DNA from: Paludibacterium purpuratum
GTDB taxonomy: Bacteria > Pseudomonadota > Gammaproteobacteria > Burkholderiales > Chromobacteriaceae
NCBI RefSeq assembly: GCF_004363805.1
Contig: NZ_SNZP01000016.1
Span: 1 to 64,000, forward strand
Length of the DNA: 64,000 bases
Reading direction: 5' to 3'
Position 1 is the stretch's first letter; the number at the start of each line of letters is the position of its first letter. Positions 29,348 to 39,163 of this stretch are shown piece after piece. The translations under genes were made by a program, and so were the position numbers. The notes under the pieces were generated by a model. It was not told where the DNA came from. It searched no databases and worked only from the letters and a program-made list of their open reading frames with translations.

Positions 29348-31336
29348 ATGGTCTCCAGAACCGAGCTCGCCAACGCCATCCGTTTCCTCGCCATGGATGC
29401 GGTGGAGAAGGCCAAATCCGGCCACCCCGGCATGCCGATGGGCATGGCCGACATCGCCGAAGTCCTGTGGCGCGATCACCTGCAACACAGCCCGCGCCAT
29501 CCGCACTGGGCCAACCGCGACCGTTTCGTACTGTCCAACGGCCACGGTTCGATGCTGCTCTACAGCCTGCTGCACCTGACCGGCTACGCTCTCTCGATCG
29601 ACGACCTGAAGAACTTCCGCCAACTGCACTCGAAAACCCCGGGACACCCGGAGTACGGCTATGCCGATGGCGTCGAAACCACCACCGGCCCGCTGGGCCA
29701 GGGCATTTGCAACGCAGTGGGCATGGCGCTGGCGGAGAAGCTGCTGGCCGCCGAGTTCAACCGCCCGGGCCATGAAATCGTCGACCACCACACTTGGGTA
29801 TTCCTCGGCGACGGCTGCCTGATGGAAGGTATTTCGCACGAAGCCTGCTCGCTGGCCGGCACCTGGGGGCTGAACAAGTTGATCGCCTTCTATGACGACA
29901 ACGGCATTTCCATCGACGGCGACGTCGATGGCTGGTTCACCGACGACACCCCGGCACGCTTCGGCGCCTACGGCTGGCAGGTCATCCCCAACGTCGACGG
30001 TCACGACCCGAAGGAAATCGCCACCGCCATCGCCACCGCCAAACAGTCGGATCGCCCGACCCTGATCTGCTGCAAAACCAAGATCGGCTTCGGCGCCCCC
30101 AACAAGCAGGGTGGCCACGATGTGCACGGCGCACCGCTGGGTGCGGCCGAGATCGCCGCCGCGCGCGAACATCTGAAATGGCCGCATGCCCCGTTCGAAG
30201 TGCCGTCAGATATCTACGCCGCCTGGAACGCCGCCGAAGCCGGACAGGCTCGCGTGTCGGCATGGGATCAGCGCTTTGCCGCCTACCGCGCGCAGTTCCC
30301 GCAGCAAGCCGCCGAGTTCGAACGCCGCATGAAGGGCGAATTGCCGGCCGACTGGGACGCCCATGTCGCCGCCAAAATCGCCCAGGCCAACGAGAAGGCC
30401 GAGACCATCGCGACCCGCAAGGCGTCGCAAAACGCCATCGCCGCGTTGGCCGAAGCGCTGCCTGAACTGGTAGGCGGCTCCGCCGATCTGACGCCGTCGA
30501 ATTTGACCAACTGGCCGAACGCCAAGTCGTTCGCCGGCAACGGCACGGCCAATTACATCCACTACGGCGTTCGCGAATTCGGCATGGCCGCCATCATCAA
30601 CGGCATGACGCTGCACGGCGGCGTGAAGCCGTTCGGCGCCACCTTCCTGATGTTCAGCGAATACGCCCGCAATGCGCTGCGCATGGCCGCGCTGATGAAG
30701 ATCAACCCGATTTTCGTGTTCACGCACGACTCGATCGGCCTGGGCGAAGATGGCCCGACCCACCAACCGGTGGAACAGATCTCCACCTTGCGCATGATTC
30801 CCAACATGGCCGTATGGCGCCCGTGCGACACCGTCGAATCGATGGTGGCATGGTCCGAGGCCTTGTCGGCCAAGGATCATCCGAGCTGTCTGATCTTCAG
30901 CCGTCAAAACCTGCCGTTCGTGGCACGCGATGCGGCGACGATCTCCGACATCAAGCGCGGCGGTTACGTAATCCGCGATGCGCAAAATGCCCGCGCGGTA
31001 TTGATCGCCACCGGCTCCGAAGTCGAGCTGGCGCTGAAGGCGGCCGAACGGCTGGCCGAGCAGGGCATTGCCGTGCGCGTCGTTTCCATGCCGAACACCC
31101 ATGCGTTCGACCTGCAGGACAAGGCCTACCAGGTTTCCGTGCTGCCGACCGGCCTGCCGCGCCTGAGCATCGAAGCCGGCGTCAGCGGCTTCTGGCGCAA
31201 GTACGTCGGTCTGGACGGCGAAGCGATCGGCATCGACCGCTTCGGCGAATCCGCGCCGGCCGGCGAACTGTTCAAGTTGTTCGGCTTCACGGTGGACAAT
31301 GTGGTCTCCAAGACCTTGTCCCTGATCGGTCAATAA
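29348..31336 (+). CDS. tkt: transketolase
   Basis: A 662-residue TPP enzyme that moves two-carbon units between sugar phosphates in the pentose-phosphate pathway. The transketolase signature [19 protein letters not shown] is at 10-28. TPP binding follows with [13 protein letters not shown] (about 157-169) and the His in [12 protein letters not shown]. The pyrimidine-binding domain has [17 protein letters not shown] (about 458-474), and the C-terminal domain ends near residue 660. It is the first gene of a carbon-metabolism group with gap, pgk and fba, separated from gap by a terminator and a parS site, so gap has its own promoter or depends on read-through. Confidence 0.95.
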   Translation: MVSRTELANAIRFLAMDAVEKAKSGHPGMPMGMADIAEVLWRDHLQHSPRHPHWANRDRFVLSNGHGSMLLYSLLHLTGYALSIDDLKNFRQLHSKTPGHPEYGYADGVETTTGPLGQGICNAVGMALAEKLLAAEFNRPGHEIVDHHTWVFLGDGCLMEGISHEACSLAGTWGLNKLIAFYDDNGISIDGDVDGWFTDDTPARFGAYGWQVIPNVDGHDPKEIATAIATAKQSDRPTLICCKTKIGFGAPNKQGGHDVHGAPLGAAEIAAAREHLKWPHAPFEVPSDIYAAWNAAEAGQARVSAWDQRFAAYRAQFPQQAAEFERRMKGELPADWDAHVAAKIAQANEKAETIATRKASQNAIAALAEALPELVGGSADLTPSNLTNWPNAKSFAGNGTANYIHYGVREFGMAAIINGMTLHGGVKPFGATFLMFSEYARNALRMAALMKINPIFVFTHDSIGLGEDGPTHQPVEQISTLRMIPNMAVWRPCDTVESMVAWSEALSAKDHPSCLIFSRQNLPFVARDAATISDIKRGGYVIRDAQNARAVLIATGSEVELALKAAERLAEQGIAVRVVSMPNTHAFDLQDKAYQVSVLPTGLPRLSIEAGVSGFWRKYVGLDGEAIGIDRFGESAPAGELFKLFGFTVDNVVSKTLSLIGQ

Positions 31337-31346
31337 GTTGGTACCC

Positions 31347-31374
31347 AAGCCGCCCCGACCCGGGCGGCTTTTTT
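31347..31374 (+). terminator. rho-independent terminator after tkt
   Basis: AAGCCGCCC and GGGCGGCTT pair around a short loop and are followed by TTTTTT. Confidence 0.85.
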
Positions 31375-31381
31375 ACACCGG

Positions 31382-31395
31382 GTTTCACGTGAAAC
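31382..31395. promoter_or_regulatory. parS site 2 (ParB-binding), GTTTCACGTGAAAC
   Basis: A perfect 14-base parS core lies in the 88-base tkt-gap gap, eight bases past the tkt terminator and 30 bases before the gap ATG. Confidence 0.88.
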
Positions 31396-31424
31396 CTGCC
31401 AGCACCTCCGGGAGAGAATAGAGT

Positions 31425-32435
31425 ATGACCATCCGTATCGCGATCAATGGCTATGGCCGTATCGGCCGTCAGGTTCTCCGCGCCATCTACGAGTACGACC
31501 TCGACAAGGAATTCGAAGTCGTAGCCGTCAATGCCAGCGGCGACCTTGCCACCAACGCGCACATCACCAAATTCGATACGGTTCACGGACGCTTTCCGGC
31601 CGACATCGGCCATGACGAACACCACCTGATCATCAACGGAAAATCGATTCCTTTCTTCAGCACGCGCGACCCGTCGCTGTTGCCGTGGAAAGACTTGAAT
31701 GTCGACCTGGTGATGGAATGTACCGGCTCGTTCACCAGCAAGGCCAAGTGCCAGGCCCACCTGCAAGCCGGCGCCAAGAAGGTGCTGATCTCGGCGCCAG
31801 GCGGCGACGATGTCGACGCCACCGTGGTATACGGCGTCAACCACGCCGTGCTGAAGCCGGAAATGACCGTCGTTTCAAACGCATCCTGCACCACCAACTG
31901 CCTGGCGCCGGTCGCCAAGGCGCTGCACGACAAGATCGGCATCGTCAAAGGCCTGATGACCACCATTCACGCCTTCACCAACGACCAGGTACTGACCGAC
32001 GTGCGCCACAAAGACCTGCGCCGGGCCCGCTCCGCCGTGCAGAACATGATTCCGACCAAGACCGGCGCCGCCAAGGCGGTGGGCCTGGTACTGCCGGAAT
32101 TGGCAGGTCGACTCGACGGCTTCTCGGTACGCGTGCCGACCATCAACGTTTCGTTGATCGACCTCACTTTCGAGTCCGCCCGCCACACCAGCAAGGAAGA
32201 AATCAACAATGTGGTACGCGCGGCATCCGAGGGCGAAATGAAGGGCGTGCTGGGGTACAACACGCTGCCGCTGGTCTCGATGGACTTCAACCACACCACC
32301 GAACCGTCGACTTTCGATGCCACTCTGACAAAAGTGACTCACGGAAATATGGTGAAAGTCCTCGCTTGGTACGACAATGAGTGGGGGTTCAGCTGTCAAA
32401 TGCTGAACACCGCCCGCGCCATGTTTGCCGCCTGA
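31425..32435 (+). CDS. gap: type I glyceraldehyde-3-phosphate dehydrogenase, GapB-like cofactor site
   Basis: A 336-residue enzyme of glycolysis/gluconeogenesis that interconverts G3P and 1,3-bisphosphoglycerate. It has the Rossmann start NGYGRIGR (8-15), the active Cys in [12 protein letters not shown] (about 152-163) and the catalytic His in TTIHAF. After the second beta-strand the sequence reads VAVNASGD where NAD enzymes have NDL; the acidic residue that fixes the NAD ribose is therefore missing, as in B. subtilis GapB (INAS). This suggests NADP use and a gluconeogenic role, but is an inference from one motif. The C-terminal half also resembles erythrose-4-phosphate dehydrogenases. pgk follows after 97 bases. 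Confidence 0.9.
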   Translation: MTIRIAINGYGRIGRQVLRAIYEYDLDKEFEVVAVNASGDLATNAHITKFDTVHGRFPADIGHDEHHLIINGKSIPFFSTRDPSLLPWKDLNVDLVMECTGSFTSKAKCQAHLQAGAKKVLISAPGGDDVDATVVYGVNHAVLKPEMTVVSNASCTTNCLAPVAKALHDKIGIVKGLMTTIHAFTNDQVLTDVRHKDLRRARSAVQNMIPTKTGAAKAVGLVLPELAGRLDGFSVRVPTINVSLIDLTFESARHTSKEEINNVVRAASEGEMKGVLGYNTLPLVSMDFNHTTEPSTFDATLTKVTHGNMVKVLAWYDNEWGFSCQMLNTARAMFAA

Positions 32436-32452
32436 GCCAAAGAGCTCGATGA

Positions 32453-32478
32453 CCGGCCCCGCCATCAGGCAGGGCCGG
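32453..32478 (+). other. hairpin in the gap-pgk intergenic region
   Basis: CCGGCCC and GGGCCGG pair around 12 bases in the 97-base gap. No U-run follows, so it may stabilise or process the mRNA instead of ending it. Confidence 0.35.
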
Positions 32479-32532
32479 ATACGACGGCGGCGCGGGGACG
32501 ATTTGTCTCATCTGAACAACCAGGACTGAAAA

Positions 32533-33711
32533 ATGGAATTCAAAAAACTGACTGATCTGAATCTGCGCGGTATGCGCGTATTGATCCGCGTAGATATGAA
32601 CGTACCGGTCAAAGAGGGCGTCATCGGCGACGATACGCGCATCCGTGCCTCGTTGCCGTCGATCGAGCACGCCCTGGCGCAAGGCGCAGGGGTGCTACTG
32701 ATGACCCACCTTGGCCGTCCGACCGAAGGCGAACCCAAGCCGGAAGACAGCCTGGCACCGGTGGCAACCCGCCTGGCCGAACTGTTGGGCCGCCCGGTAC
32801 GCCTGGTGGCCGATTGGCAGGCGCTACCCGCCGTGACCGCCGGCGAAGTCGTCATGCTGGAGAACGTGCGCCTGAACAAGGGCGAGAAGAAGAACAACGC
32901 CGAGTTGGGCCAAGCCTATGCCCGCTTATGCGATATCTTCGTCAACGATGCCTTCGGCACCGCGCACCGCGCAGAAGCCTCCACCCACGCCGTGGCCGTT
33001 GCCGCGCCCGTGGCTTGCGCCGGCCTGCTGCTGGCGGCGGAACTGGACGCGCTGGGCAAGGCGTTGCAGCATCCGGCGCACCCGCTGGTGGCGATCGTGG
33101 CCGGCTCCAAGGTATCGACCAAGCTGACCATTCTCGAATCGCTGGCCGACAAGGTCGATCTGTTGATCGTCGGCGGCGGTATCGCCAACACCTTCCTGCT
33201 GGCCGAGGGCCGTACCATCGGCAAATCGCTGTGCGAACCGGATCTGGTGGAACAGGCTCGCACCGTGATCGCCAAGATCCGCGCTCGCGGCGGCGACGTA
33301 CCGCTGCCGACCGATGTGGTCTGCGCAACCGAATTCGCCGAGAGCGCTGCCGCCACGCTGAAGAACGTCAAGGATGTCAGCGCCGACGACATGATCCTGG
33401 ATATCGGCCCGGATTCTGCCGCCGAACTGGCTAAGCTCATCGCCAAGGCCGGCACGGTGGTATGGAATGGCCCAGTCGGGGTATTCGAATTCGAGCAGTT
33501 CAGCCATGGTACCCGAGCACTGGCGCAGTCGATCGCCGATTCCGCCGCATTCTCCATCGCCGGCGGCGGCGACACGTTGGCGGCCATCGCCAAATTCGGC
33601 ATTACCGACCGCATCAGCTATATCTCCACCGGCGGCGGCGCCTTCCTTGAGTTCCTCGAAGGCAAGATCCTGCCGGCCGTCGCCATCCTGGAGGAGCGTG
33701 CCCGCGCTTAA
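32533..33711 (+). CDS. pgk: phosphoglycerate kinase
   Basis: A 392-residue cytosolic enzyme that transfers phosphate between 1,3-bisphosphoglycerate and ADP. The N-domain substrate motif [15 protein letters not shown] spans about 15-29, with [12 protein letters not shown] at 56-67 and [12 protein letters not shown] near 113-124. The C-domain nucleotide motif [15 protein letters not shown] is near 186-200 and [11 protein letters not shown] near 311-321, and the Gly-rich GGGDTLAAI is close to the end. It continues the gap unit and is followed by a LysE exporter gene only 36 bases later. Confidence 0.95.
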   Translation: MEFKKLTDLNLRGMRVLIRVDMNVPVKEGVIGDDTRIRASLPSIEHALAQGAGVLLMTHLGRPTEGEPKPEDSLAPVATRLAELLGRPVRLVADWQALPAVTAGEVVMLENVRLNKGEKKNNAELGQAYARLCDIFVNDAFGTAHRAEASTHAVAVAAPVACAGLLLAAELDALGKALQHPAHPLVAIVAGSKVSTKLTILESLADKVDLLIVGGGIANTFLLAEGRTIGKSLCEPDLVEQARTVIAKIRARGGDVPLPTDVVCATEFAESAAATLKNVKDVSADDMILDIGPDSAAELAKLIAKAGTVVWNGPVGVFEFEQFSHGTRALAQSIADSAAFSIAGGGDTLAAIAKFGITDRISYISTGGGAFLEFLEGKILPAVAILEERARA

Positions 33712-33747
33712 GCGGCGACGCGAGGCAACGATGACGGGGAAGATGCA

Positions 33748-34371
33748 ATGACACTGAATATCTGGTTGCTGTTCGTCACGACCACCTTCTTCGTTTCCGC
33801 GGCGCCCGGCCCCAATATGCTGCTGGCGATGACGCACGGCATACATTACGGGGTACGGGCGACCGTCATCACCTGCCTTGGCCTGATGGTGGGATTGCTG
33901 CTGTATATCCTGGTCTCCGCCGCCGGGCTTGGCGCCTTGCTGACCGCATCGCCGCGACTGTTCGCCGCCGTCAGCTACTTGGGCGCCGCTTTCCTGGTCT
34001 ACCTGGGCATACGCAGCTGGCGCGCCGCGCCGGTCACGCCGGAGGCCGCGCGCGCCGCAGGCGGCATGGCGACATTACAACGCTTTCGCCATGGCTTTTT
34101 TGTCGCGTTGAGCAATCCTAAGGCCGTGATTTTTTTCACCGCCCTGTTTCCGCAGTTTATGAACCCGCACAGTGCGCAATTGCCGCAACTGGCGATACTG
34201 ACCGTCTCTTTTTACGCGATTGAAGCCTGCTGGCAATTCGCCTACGCCAGCGGTGGCGCACGGCTATCCGGCTGGCTGCAATCGCCGCGGCACATTCAAC
34301 TGGTCAACCGCCTATCGGGTGGGGCCTTCATTTGTGCCGGCATTGTTTTGACCGGTGTTTCACACCACTAA
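33748..34371 (+). CDS. LysE/RhtB-family amino-acid exporter
   Basis: A 207-residue inner-membrane protein with six predicted helices. It has the family signature SAAPGPNMLLAMTHGIHYG at 17-35 and GAAFLVYLGIRSWR in the middle, and RhtB-type proteins export homoserine, threonine, lysine or similar compounds. SNPKAVIFFTALFPQF near 123-138 is the conserved TM4 segment. Its insertion between pgk and fba is unusual for a glycolytic cluster and probably reflects chance linkage; co-transcription is likely from the short spacing on both sides. The substrate cannot be told from the sequence. Confidence 0.85.
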   Translation: MTLNIWLLFVTTTFFVSAAPGPNMLLAMTHGIHYGVRATVITCLGLMVGLLLYILVSAAGLGALLTASPRLFAAVSYLGAAFLVYLGIRSWRAAPVTPEAARAAGGMATLQRFRHGFFVALSNPKAVIFFTALFPQFMNPHSAQLPQLAILTVSFYAIEACWQFAYASGGARLSGWLQSPRHIQLVNRLSGGAFICAGIVLTGVSHH

Positions 34372-34431
34372 AGTAGCGTCGCTGATCCAAGGATCGGCGT
34401 GATAACCATCTGCGCCCTGAGGGAGAAATTC

Positions 34432-35496
34432 ATGGCACTCGTTTCGATGCGTCAACTGCTGGATCATGCGGCCGAATTTGGCTATGGCTTGCCGGCGTTC
34501 AACGTCAACAACCTGGAACAAATGCGCGCCATCATGGAAGCCGCCGACAAGGTCGATGCACCGGTGATCGTGCAAGCCTCCGCCGGTGCACGCAAATATG
34601 CCGGCGCGCCGTTCCTGCGCCACATGATTCAGGCGGCAGTGGAAGAGTTTCCGCACATCCCGGTGGTCATGCATCAGGATCACGGCACCAGTCCCGATGT
34701 CTGCCAGCGCTCGATCCAATTGGGATTCAGCTCGGTCATGATGGACGGCTCGCTCAAAAGCGACGGCAAGACCCCGGCCGACTATGACTACAACGTCGGC
34801 GTGACCCGTACCGTGGTCAACTTCGCGCACGCTTGCGGCGTGTCGGTGGAAGGGGAGATCGGCTGCCTGGGCTCGCTGGAAACCGGTATGGCCGGCGAAG
34901 AGGACGGCGTGGGCGCCGAGGGCATGCTGGATCACAGTCAACTGCTGACCGATCCGGAAGAGGCCGCCCGCTTCGTGCGCGATACCGGCGTGGACGCACT
35001 GGCCATTGCCATCGGTACCAGCCACGGCGCCTACAAGTTCAGCCGCAAGCCGACCGGCGACGTGCTGCGCATCGACCGTATCAAGGAAATTCACGCCCGA
35101 ATCCCCAACACGCACTTGGTTATGCACGGTTCGTCCTCGGTACCGCAAGACTGGCTGGAAATCATCAATCAGTACGGCGGCGAAATCCCGGAAACCTATG
35201 GCGTTCCGGTAGAGGAAATCGTCGAAGGCATCAAGCATGGCGTACGCAAGGTGAACATCGACACCGATTTGCGCTTGGCGAGCACCGGTGCCGTGCGCCG
35301 CTTCCTGGCGACACACCCGTCCGAGTTCGATCCGCGCAAATACCTGGCGGAGACCATCAAGGCCATGCGCGACATCTGTATCGCCCGCTACGAGGCGTTC
35401 GGCTCGGCCGGACAGGCCAGCAAGATCAAGGCCGTTGGACTGGAAGCCATGGCCACCCGCTACAGCAAGGGCGAGCTGGCGCAAATCATCAAGTAA
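34432..35496 (+). CDS. fba: fructose-bisphosphate aldolase, class II
   Basis: A 354-residue zinc aldolase that interconverts fructose-1,6-bisphosphate with DHAP and G3P. The class II signature is seen in [10 protein letters not shown] (zinc His and catalytic Asp, near residues 80-89), [20 protein letters not shown] and [12 protein letters not shown] (near 198-209). [12 protein letters not shown] near 229-240 and NIDTDLRLA near 279-287 bind the phosphates. The long form with the [13 protein letters not shown] insertion is the Calvin-cycle/betaproteobacterial subtype. The ATG at 34432 is used because GGGAG lies seven bases upstream; an earlier in-frame codon adds 11 atypical residues. Confidence 0.95.
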   Translation: MALVSMRQLLDHAAEFGYGLPAFNVNNLEQMRAIMEAADKVDAPVIVQASAGARKYAGAPFLRHMIQAAVEEFPHIPVVMHQDHGTSPDVCQRSIQLGFSSVMMDGSLKSDGKTPADYDYNVGVTRTVVNFAHACGVSVEGEIGCLGSLETGMAGEEDGVGAEGMLDHSQLLTDPEEAARFVRDTGVDALAIAIGTSHGAYKFSRKPTGDVLRIDRIKEIHARIPNTHLVMHGSSSVPQDWLEIINQYGGEIPETYGVPVEEIVEGIKHGVRKVNIDTDLRLASTGAVRRFLATHPSEFDPRKYLAETIKAMRDICIARYEAFGSAGQASKIKAVGLEAMATRYSKGELAQIIK

Positions 35497-35516
35497 GCGC
35501 ACACCGCTCGATAAAC

Positions 35517-35553
35517 AAAAAACGGCAGCTGCCCTGGCAGTTGCCGTTTTTTC
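35517..35553. terminator. bidirectional terminator between fba and aroG
   Basis: AACGGCAGCTGCC and GGCAGTTGCCGTT form a long stem with one mismatch, flanked by A-runs on the left and T-runs on the right. It can serve both convergent genes. Confidence 0.88.
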
Positions 35554-35570
35554 ATCGTTTGCCCGAATAT

Positions 35571-36626
35571 TTAGCGTGCGCGCCGCGCCCGCACCGCCTC
35601 GGCCAATTGAGACAGCAACGCCTCGGTGTCGTCCCAACCAATGCAACCGTCGGTAATACTCTGGCCATACACCAGCTCGCAGCCGGGCGTCAGATCCTGG
35701 CGGCCTTCCACCAAATGGCTTTCCACCATCACCCCGAAGATATGCTTGTCGCCGCCCGCCAACTGCTGCGCCACGTCCTGGCCCACCTCCATCTGTCGCC
35801 GGAAATCCTTACGGCTATTGGCATGGCTGAAGTCGATCATCAGCTTTTGCGTCAACCCCACGGCGGCCAGTTCGCTGGCAGCCGCTTTGACGTGCTCGAT
35901 ACCGTAGTTCGGCTCCTTGCCGCCACGCAGAATCACATGGCAATCCGGGTTGCCGCCGGTGGAGACGATCGCCGAATGGCCGGTTTTGGTCACAGACAAG
36001 AAATGATGCGGTTGACTGGCCGCGCGAATCGCATCGATGGCGATGCGCAGATTGCCGTCGGTGCCGTTCTTGAAGCCGACCGGACAGGACAGGCCGGAGG
36101 CCAGTTCGCGATGCACTTGCGATTCGGTGGTGCGTGCGCCGATGGCACCCCAGGAAATCAAGTCGGCAAAATACTGCGGCGTAATCATATCCAGGAATTC
36201 GGTCGCCGCCGGCACACCCATATCGTTGAGCGTCAACAGCAGCCGGCGCGCCTGACGCAGGCCGGCATTGATATCGTAGGACTCGTCCAGGTGCGGATCG
36301 TTGATCAGGCCTTTCCAGCCCACCGTGGTGCGCGGCTTTTCGAAATACACCCGCATCACGATCACCATCTCATGGGCGTACTCCCTGCACAGCGGTTGCA
36401 GGCGCCGGGCGTATTCCTCGGCGGCGGCCACATCGTGGATCGAGCAGGGGCCGATCACCACCAGCAAGCGGTCGTCTTCTCCACGCAGGATGGCGGCAAT
36501 ATCGCGCCGCGTGTTGAAGATCAACTCGGAAGTCTTGTCGTCGATCGGCAACTCATACAGGTGGGCAATCGGCGGCAGTAACTCCTTGATTTCCCGAATT
36601 CGTACATCATCGGTCTGGTGTTGCAT
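35571..36626 (-). CDS. aroG: 3-deoxy-7-phosphoheptulonate synthase, class I
   Basis: A 351-residue DAHP synthase that condenses phosphoenolpyruvate and erythrose-4-phosphate in the first step of aromatic amino-acid synthesis. It opens with RIREIKELLPP as in the E. coli AroF/G/H group. LLVVIGPCSIHD (about 55-66) and RVYFEKPRTTVGWKGLINDP (about 92-111) carry active-site and metal residues, with GARTTESQVHRELASGLS and GFKNGTDGN farther on. Feedback inhibition by an aromatic amino acid is expected, but I cannot say which one. It stands alone on the minus strand. Confidence 0.92.
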   Translation of the reverse strand: MQHQTDDVRIREIKELLPPIAHLYELPIDDKTSELIFNTRRDIAAILRGEDDRLLVVIGPCSIHDVAAAEEYARRLQPLCREYAHEMVIVMRVYFEKPRTTVGWKGLINDPHLDESYDINAGLRQARRLLLTLNDMGVPAATEFLDMITPQYFADLISWGAIGARTTESQVHRELASGLSCPVGFKNGTDGNLRIAIDAIRAASQPHHFLSVTKTGHSAIVSTGGNPDCHVILRGGKEPNYGIEHVKAAASELAAVGLTQKLMIDFSHANSRKDFRRQMEVGQDVAQQLAGGDKHIFGVMVESHLVEGRQDLTPGCELVYGQSITDGCIGWDDTEALLSQLAEAVRARRAR

Positions 36627-36729
36627 GGGGATCCCTTGGCATCTGTTTTTTTGACGATTTACAGCAAGATACCCTCATTCCAACAACCAGGACAAGCGTT
36701 TTTCCGATCCGTTTGGCGCGCTGCACCAA

Positions 36730-36755
36730 GCAAAACGCCACCTGACGGTGGCGTT
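36730..36755 (-). terminator. rho-independent terminator of dksA
   Basis: AACGCCACC and GGTGGCGTT pair around a four-base loop; on the minus strand a short U-run (GTTTTG) follows. Confidence 0.75.
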
Positions 36756-36780
36756 GTTGGGATAGACACTCGCGGATCGA

Positions 36781-37191
36781 TCAATCGGCATATTGGCGCT
36801 TCATACGCTCCCGCCGCTCTTGCGCTTCCACCGACAATGTGGCGGTCGGTCGGGCGATCAGACGTTTGAGGCCGATCGGCTCGCCCGTATCTTCACAGAA
36901 GCCGTAGGAACCGTCTTCGATCTGACGTAACGATGCCTGAATCTTTTGCAGCAGCTTGCGCTCGCGATCCCGTGTGCGCAGTTCCAACGCATATTCCTCT
37001 TCGAGGGTTGCGCGGTCCGCCGGGTCAGGGGTGGCCTCCTGCTCCTGCAGATGATTGGCAGTCGCGCTGGCATTGACCAGCAGTTCCTGCTGCATCTGCA
37101 ACAAACGATCTTTAAAGAACTCAAGATGGTCGGCGTTCATGTAATCGTCGCCGTCCCAGTTGAGAATATCCTGTTCGGTCAGCTTGGCCAT
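36781..37191 (-). CDS. dksA: RNA polymerase-binding factor DksA with a degenerate zinc finger
   Basis: A 136-residue DksA that enters the polymerase secondary channel and, with ppGpp, controls rRNA and amino-acid promoters. The coiled-coil arm runs from about 20 to 85 and its tip has the required DPADRA (DxxDxA) motif. The zinc-finger region reads GFCEDTGEPIG ... ATLSVEAQ. Only one of the four zinc Cys remains, the others being Thr, Ser and Ala, as in zinc-independent DksA2 of Pseudomonas. The ATG at 37191 (MAKLTEQDIL) fits the family start and has GGAAG upstream; longer in-frame starts add 23 residues without support. Confidence 0.92.
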   Translation of the reverse strand: MAKLTEQDILNWDGDDYMNADHLEFFKDRLLQMQQELLVNASATANHLQEQEATPDPADRATLEEEYALELRTRDRERKLLQKIQASLRQIEDGSYGFCEDTGEPIGLKRLIARPTATLSVEAQERRERMKRQYAD

Positions 37192-37344
37192 AATTGGTAC
37201 TTCCAGCATAGAGTTGGCAGACAGGCGGAGAAGATTACCTACAGCTCCAGCTTTGTGCAACTATCTTGCCAAAGCCCTGTAACATTCCTGCTGCTGAGAA
37301 CTTGTATAGCGTGATTCTGCATTGGCTACAAGGTTTTTCATCAA

Positions 37345-37371
37345 AATAAAGGCGGCCGAAGCCGCCTTTCG
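37345..37371 (-). terminator. rho-independent terminator of the cytochrome c gene
   Basis: AAGGCGGC and GCCGCCTT pair around a four-base loop; on the minus strand it is followed by TTTATTTT. Confidence 0.82.
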
Positions 37372-37393
37372 GTTCACACGGGTATCTACCGGC

Positions 37394-37705
37394 TTATTTC
37401 AATGCCAGGATCCCCTTGACCAACGTCTTCACGTCGGCATCGCTCACCATCGAATTAGGCGGCATCGGCACTTGGCCCCACACGCCCGAGCCACCATTCT
37501 TGACCTTGGCGATCAACTTGGCTTCGGCCGTTTTGTCGCCCTTATACTTCTTGGCAACGTCTTTCCAGGCCGGACCGACTAATTTTGTGTCGATCGTATG
37601 ACAGGCAAAACAGCCATCCTTTGTCGCCATCGGCTTGATATCGGCCATGGCCGGTGCAATCAGCGCGCCGCTCAGCACCGATGCCAACAGGATTTTTTTC
37701 ATCAT
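37394..37705 (-). CDS. class I periplasmic c-type cytochrome (c551/c552 type)
   Basis: A 103-residue exported monoheme cytochrome c. A signal peptide (MMKKILLASVLSGALIAPAMA) is followed by an 80-residue mature domain with the heme-binding CFACH and the distal Met in MPPNSMVSDADV. KLVGPAWKDVAKKY is typical of cytochrome c551. It would shuttle electrons in the periplasm between the bc1 complex and a terminal oxidase or denitrification enzyme. AGGGAG lies eight bases before the chosen ATG at 37705; ATGs at 37711 and 37702 are also possible. It forms its own transcript, closed by a terminator. Confidence 0.88.
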   Translation of the reverse strand: MMKKILLASVLSGALIAPAMADIKPMATKDGCFACHTIDTKLVGPAWKDVAKKYKGDKTAEAKLIAKVKNGGSGVWGQVPMPPNSMVSDADVKTLVKGILALK

Positions 37706-37773
37706 CTGCATCTCTCCCTTTTAGGTTTGCACAATCAAAACTATTCGCAGAGTATGACAAATAAACATAAACG

Positions 37774-38355
37774 TTAGACAAGAATCTTGAGTTGCATCAA
37801 CAAACCACTTTCCAGCAACCGGACCGGTAGCATGAGGATCACCTGGATAATCAAGAACAGGATGATCGGCGACAAATCGACGCCACCCACCATTGCGCGA
37901 CGGAATGGGCGTAGGTAGGGACGCGTCAGCGAGTCCAGTATCGGGGCTAGCGGATTATAGGGATTCACCCAGCTCATCACCGCCTGTACGATCACAGCGC
38001 CCATCAATAAGAACAGCGATTGTTTGAACAGGTAGAGCACGCTCAGCAACGCCAAAGCCAGCAGCGTCTGCGGCGCGGCGAAGTTGTAGGGCAGGGGATT
38101 GAGCGCCAGAATCAGCCCGTTGGCGATCATGCCGACCAGCCAAGCGGCCAGCAGGGTCGCCATGTCATAACTGCGAAAGCTAGGCACCATCCGGCGCATC
38201 GGCAAGACGGCGAAGTTAGTGACCGCCATGACGAACTGGCACAACGGATGTCTGAACGGTGCGTGCGCCACTTGCAGATAAAAGCGCAGCAGCAGTACGA
38301 GCACGAATAGATCGGACAAGGTCTTGATCAGGAACTGCAGGGTTTCGATGAGCAT
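37774..38355 (-). CDS. YggT-family integral membrane protein
   Basis: A 193-residue inner-membrane protein with two YggT repeats, each ending in an amphipathic segment. The first has LVLLLRFYLQVAHAP and PFRHPLCQFVMAVTN; the second has AVIVQAVMSWVNPYNPLAP and SLTRPYLRPFRRAM. The precise role is unknown. Family members have been linked to osmotic tolerance and, in cyanobacteria and chloroplasts, to membrane or nucleoid organisation. The ATG lies one base after the proC stop, so yggS-proC-yggT form an operon, as in many gammaproteobacteria. Confidence 0.85.
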   Translation of the reverse strand: MLIETLQFLIKTLSDLFVLVLLLRFYLQVAHAPFRHPLCQFVMAVTNFAVLPMRRMVPSFRSYDMATLLAAWLVGMIANGLILALNPLPYNFAAPQTLLALALLSVLYLFKQSLFLLMGAVIVQAVMSWVNPYNPLAPILDSLTRPYLRPFRRAMVGGVDLSPIILFLIIQVILMLPVRLLESGLLMQLKILV

Positions 38356-38356
38356 G

Positions 38357-39160
38357 TTAATCCTGACTGAGCTGTTGGCCCATTTCAATGGAGCGGGCTC
38401 GACAATCCATGGCGCCGGCGACGATCGCCGCCTTAACCCCTTCCTGGTCGAAACGGACGATCGCCCGTTCGGTCGTCCCCCCCTTCGAGGTAACATTGCT
38501 TCGTAATTGCTCGACCGGCAACGGCGACTGGCGCGCCAGCGTCACGGCGCCATCGAAGGTGTCCAGCACCAGTTGACGCGCCGTCGCCTCGTCGAACCCC
38601 ACGTCGCGGGCCGCCTGCATCATCGACTCGATAAAATAAAACACATACGCCGGGCCGCTGCCGCTGACGCAGGTGATATCGTCGATGCCGACCTCCCGTT
38701 CTAGCCAGACCACGGAGCCCACGGAAGCCATCACGATTTCCGCCGCCGCCAGATCGGCGGGCGACACCGCAGGCGCGGCGAACAGGCCGGAGATGCCCTT
38801 GCCGACCATCGACGGCGTATTCGGCATGGCGCGCACCAGGCGCTCGCTGCCCAGCCAACGCGCCAGCGCATCGCAGCGGATGCCCGCGGCGATCGAAATC
38901 GTCAACGCACCGCCCAGCCGTGGCGCCAGATCATGGCATAGCGCTTTCAACTGCTGCGGTTTGACCGCCAGCACCACCACCTCTTGCGGAGAGAATTGCG
39001 CCGGCATGGCGGTCAGGCCTTGCGCGCCATATTGCTGGTTTAATCGATCCAGCTTGTCTTGATTGCGATCCAATACACGAATCGTGTGCTCCGGGTGCTT
39101 GCTGAGCCCGGCGATGATAGCGGCGGCCATGTTGCCGCCCCCGATGAAAGTAATCTGCAT
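38357..39160 (-). CDS. proC: pyrroline-5-carboxylate reductase
   Basis: A 267-residue NAD(P)H enzyme for the last step of proline synthesis. The dinucleotide motif FIGGGNMAAAIIAGL starts at residue 4, VRAMPNTPSMVGKG is near 109-122, and the family signature is in DDITCVSGSGPAYVFYFIES (about 155-174), which holds the substrate-binding Ser and the dimer interface. It is the middle gene of yggS-proC-yggT, with three bases after yggS and one before yggT. Confidence 0.95.
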   Translation of the reverse strand: MQITFIGGGNMAAAIIAGLSKHPEHTIRVLDRNQDKLDRLNQQYGAQGLTAMPAQFSPQEVVVLAVKPQQLKALCHDLAPRLGGALTISIAAGIRCDALARWLGSERLVRAMPNTPSMVGKGISGLFAAPAVSPADLAAAEIVMASVGSVVWLEREVGIDDITCVSGSGPAYVFYFIESMMQAARDVGFDEATARQLVLDTFDGAVTLARQSPLPVEQLRSNVTSKGGTTERAIVRFDQEGVKAAIVAGAMDCRARSIEMGQQLSQD

Positions 39161-39163
39161 GGA

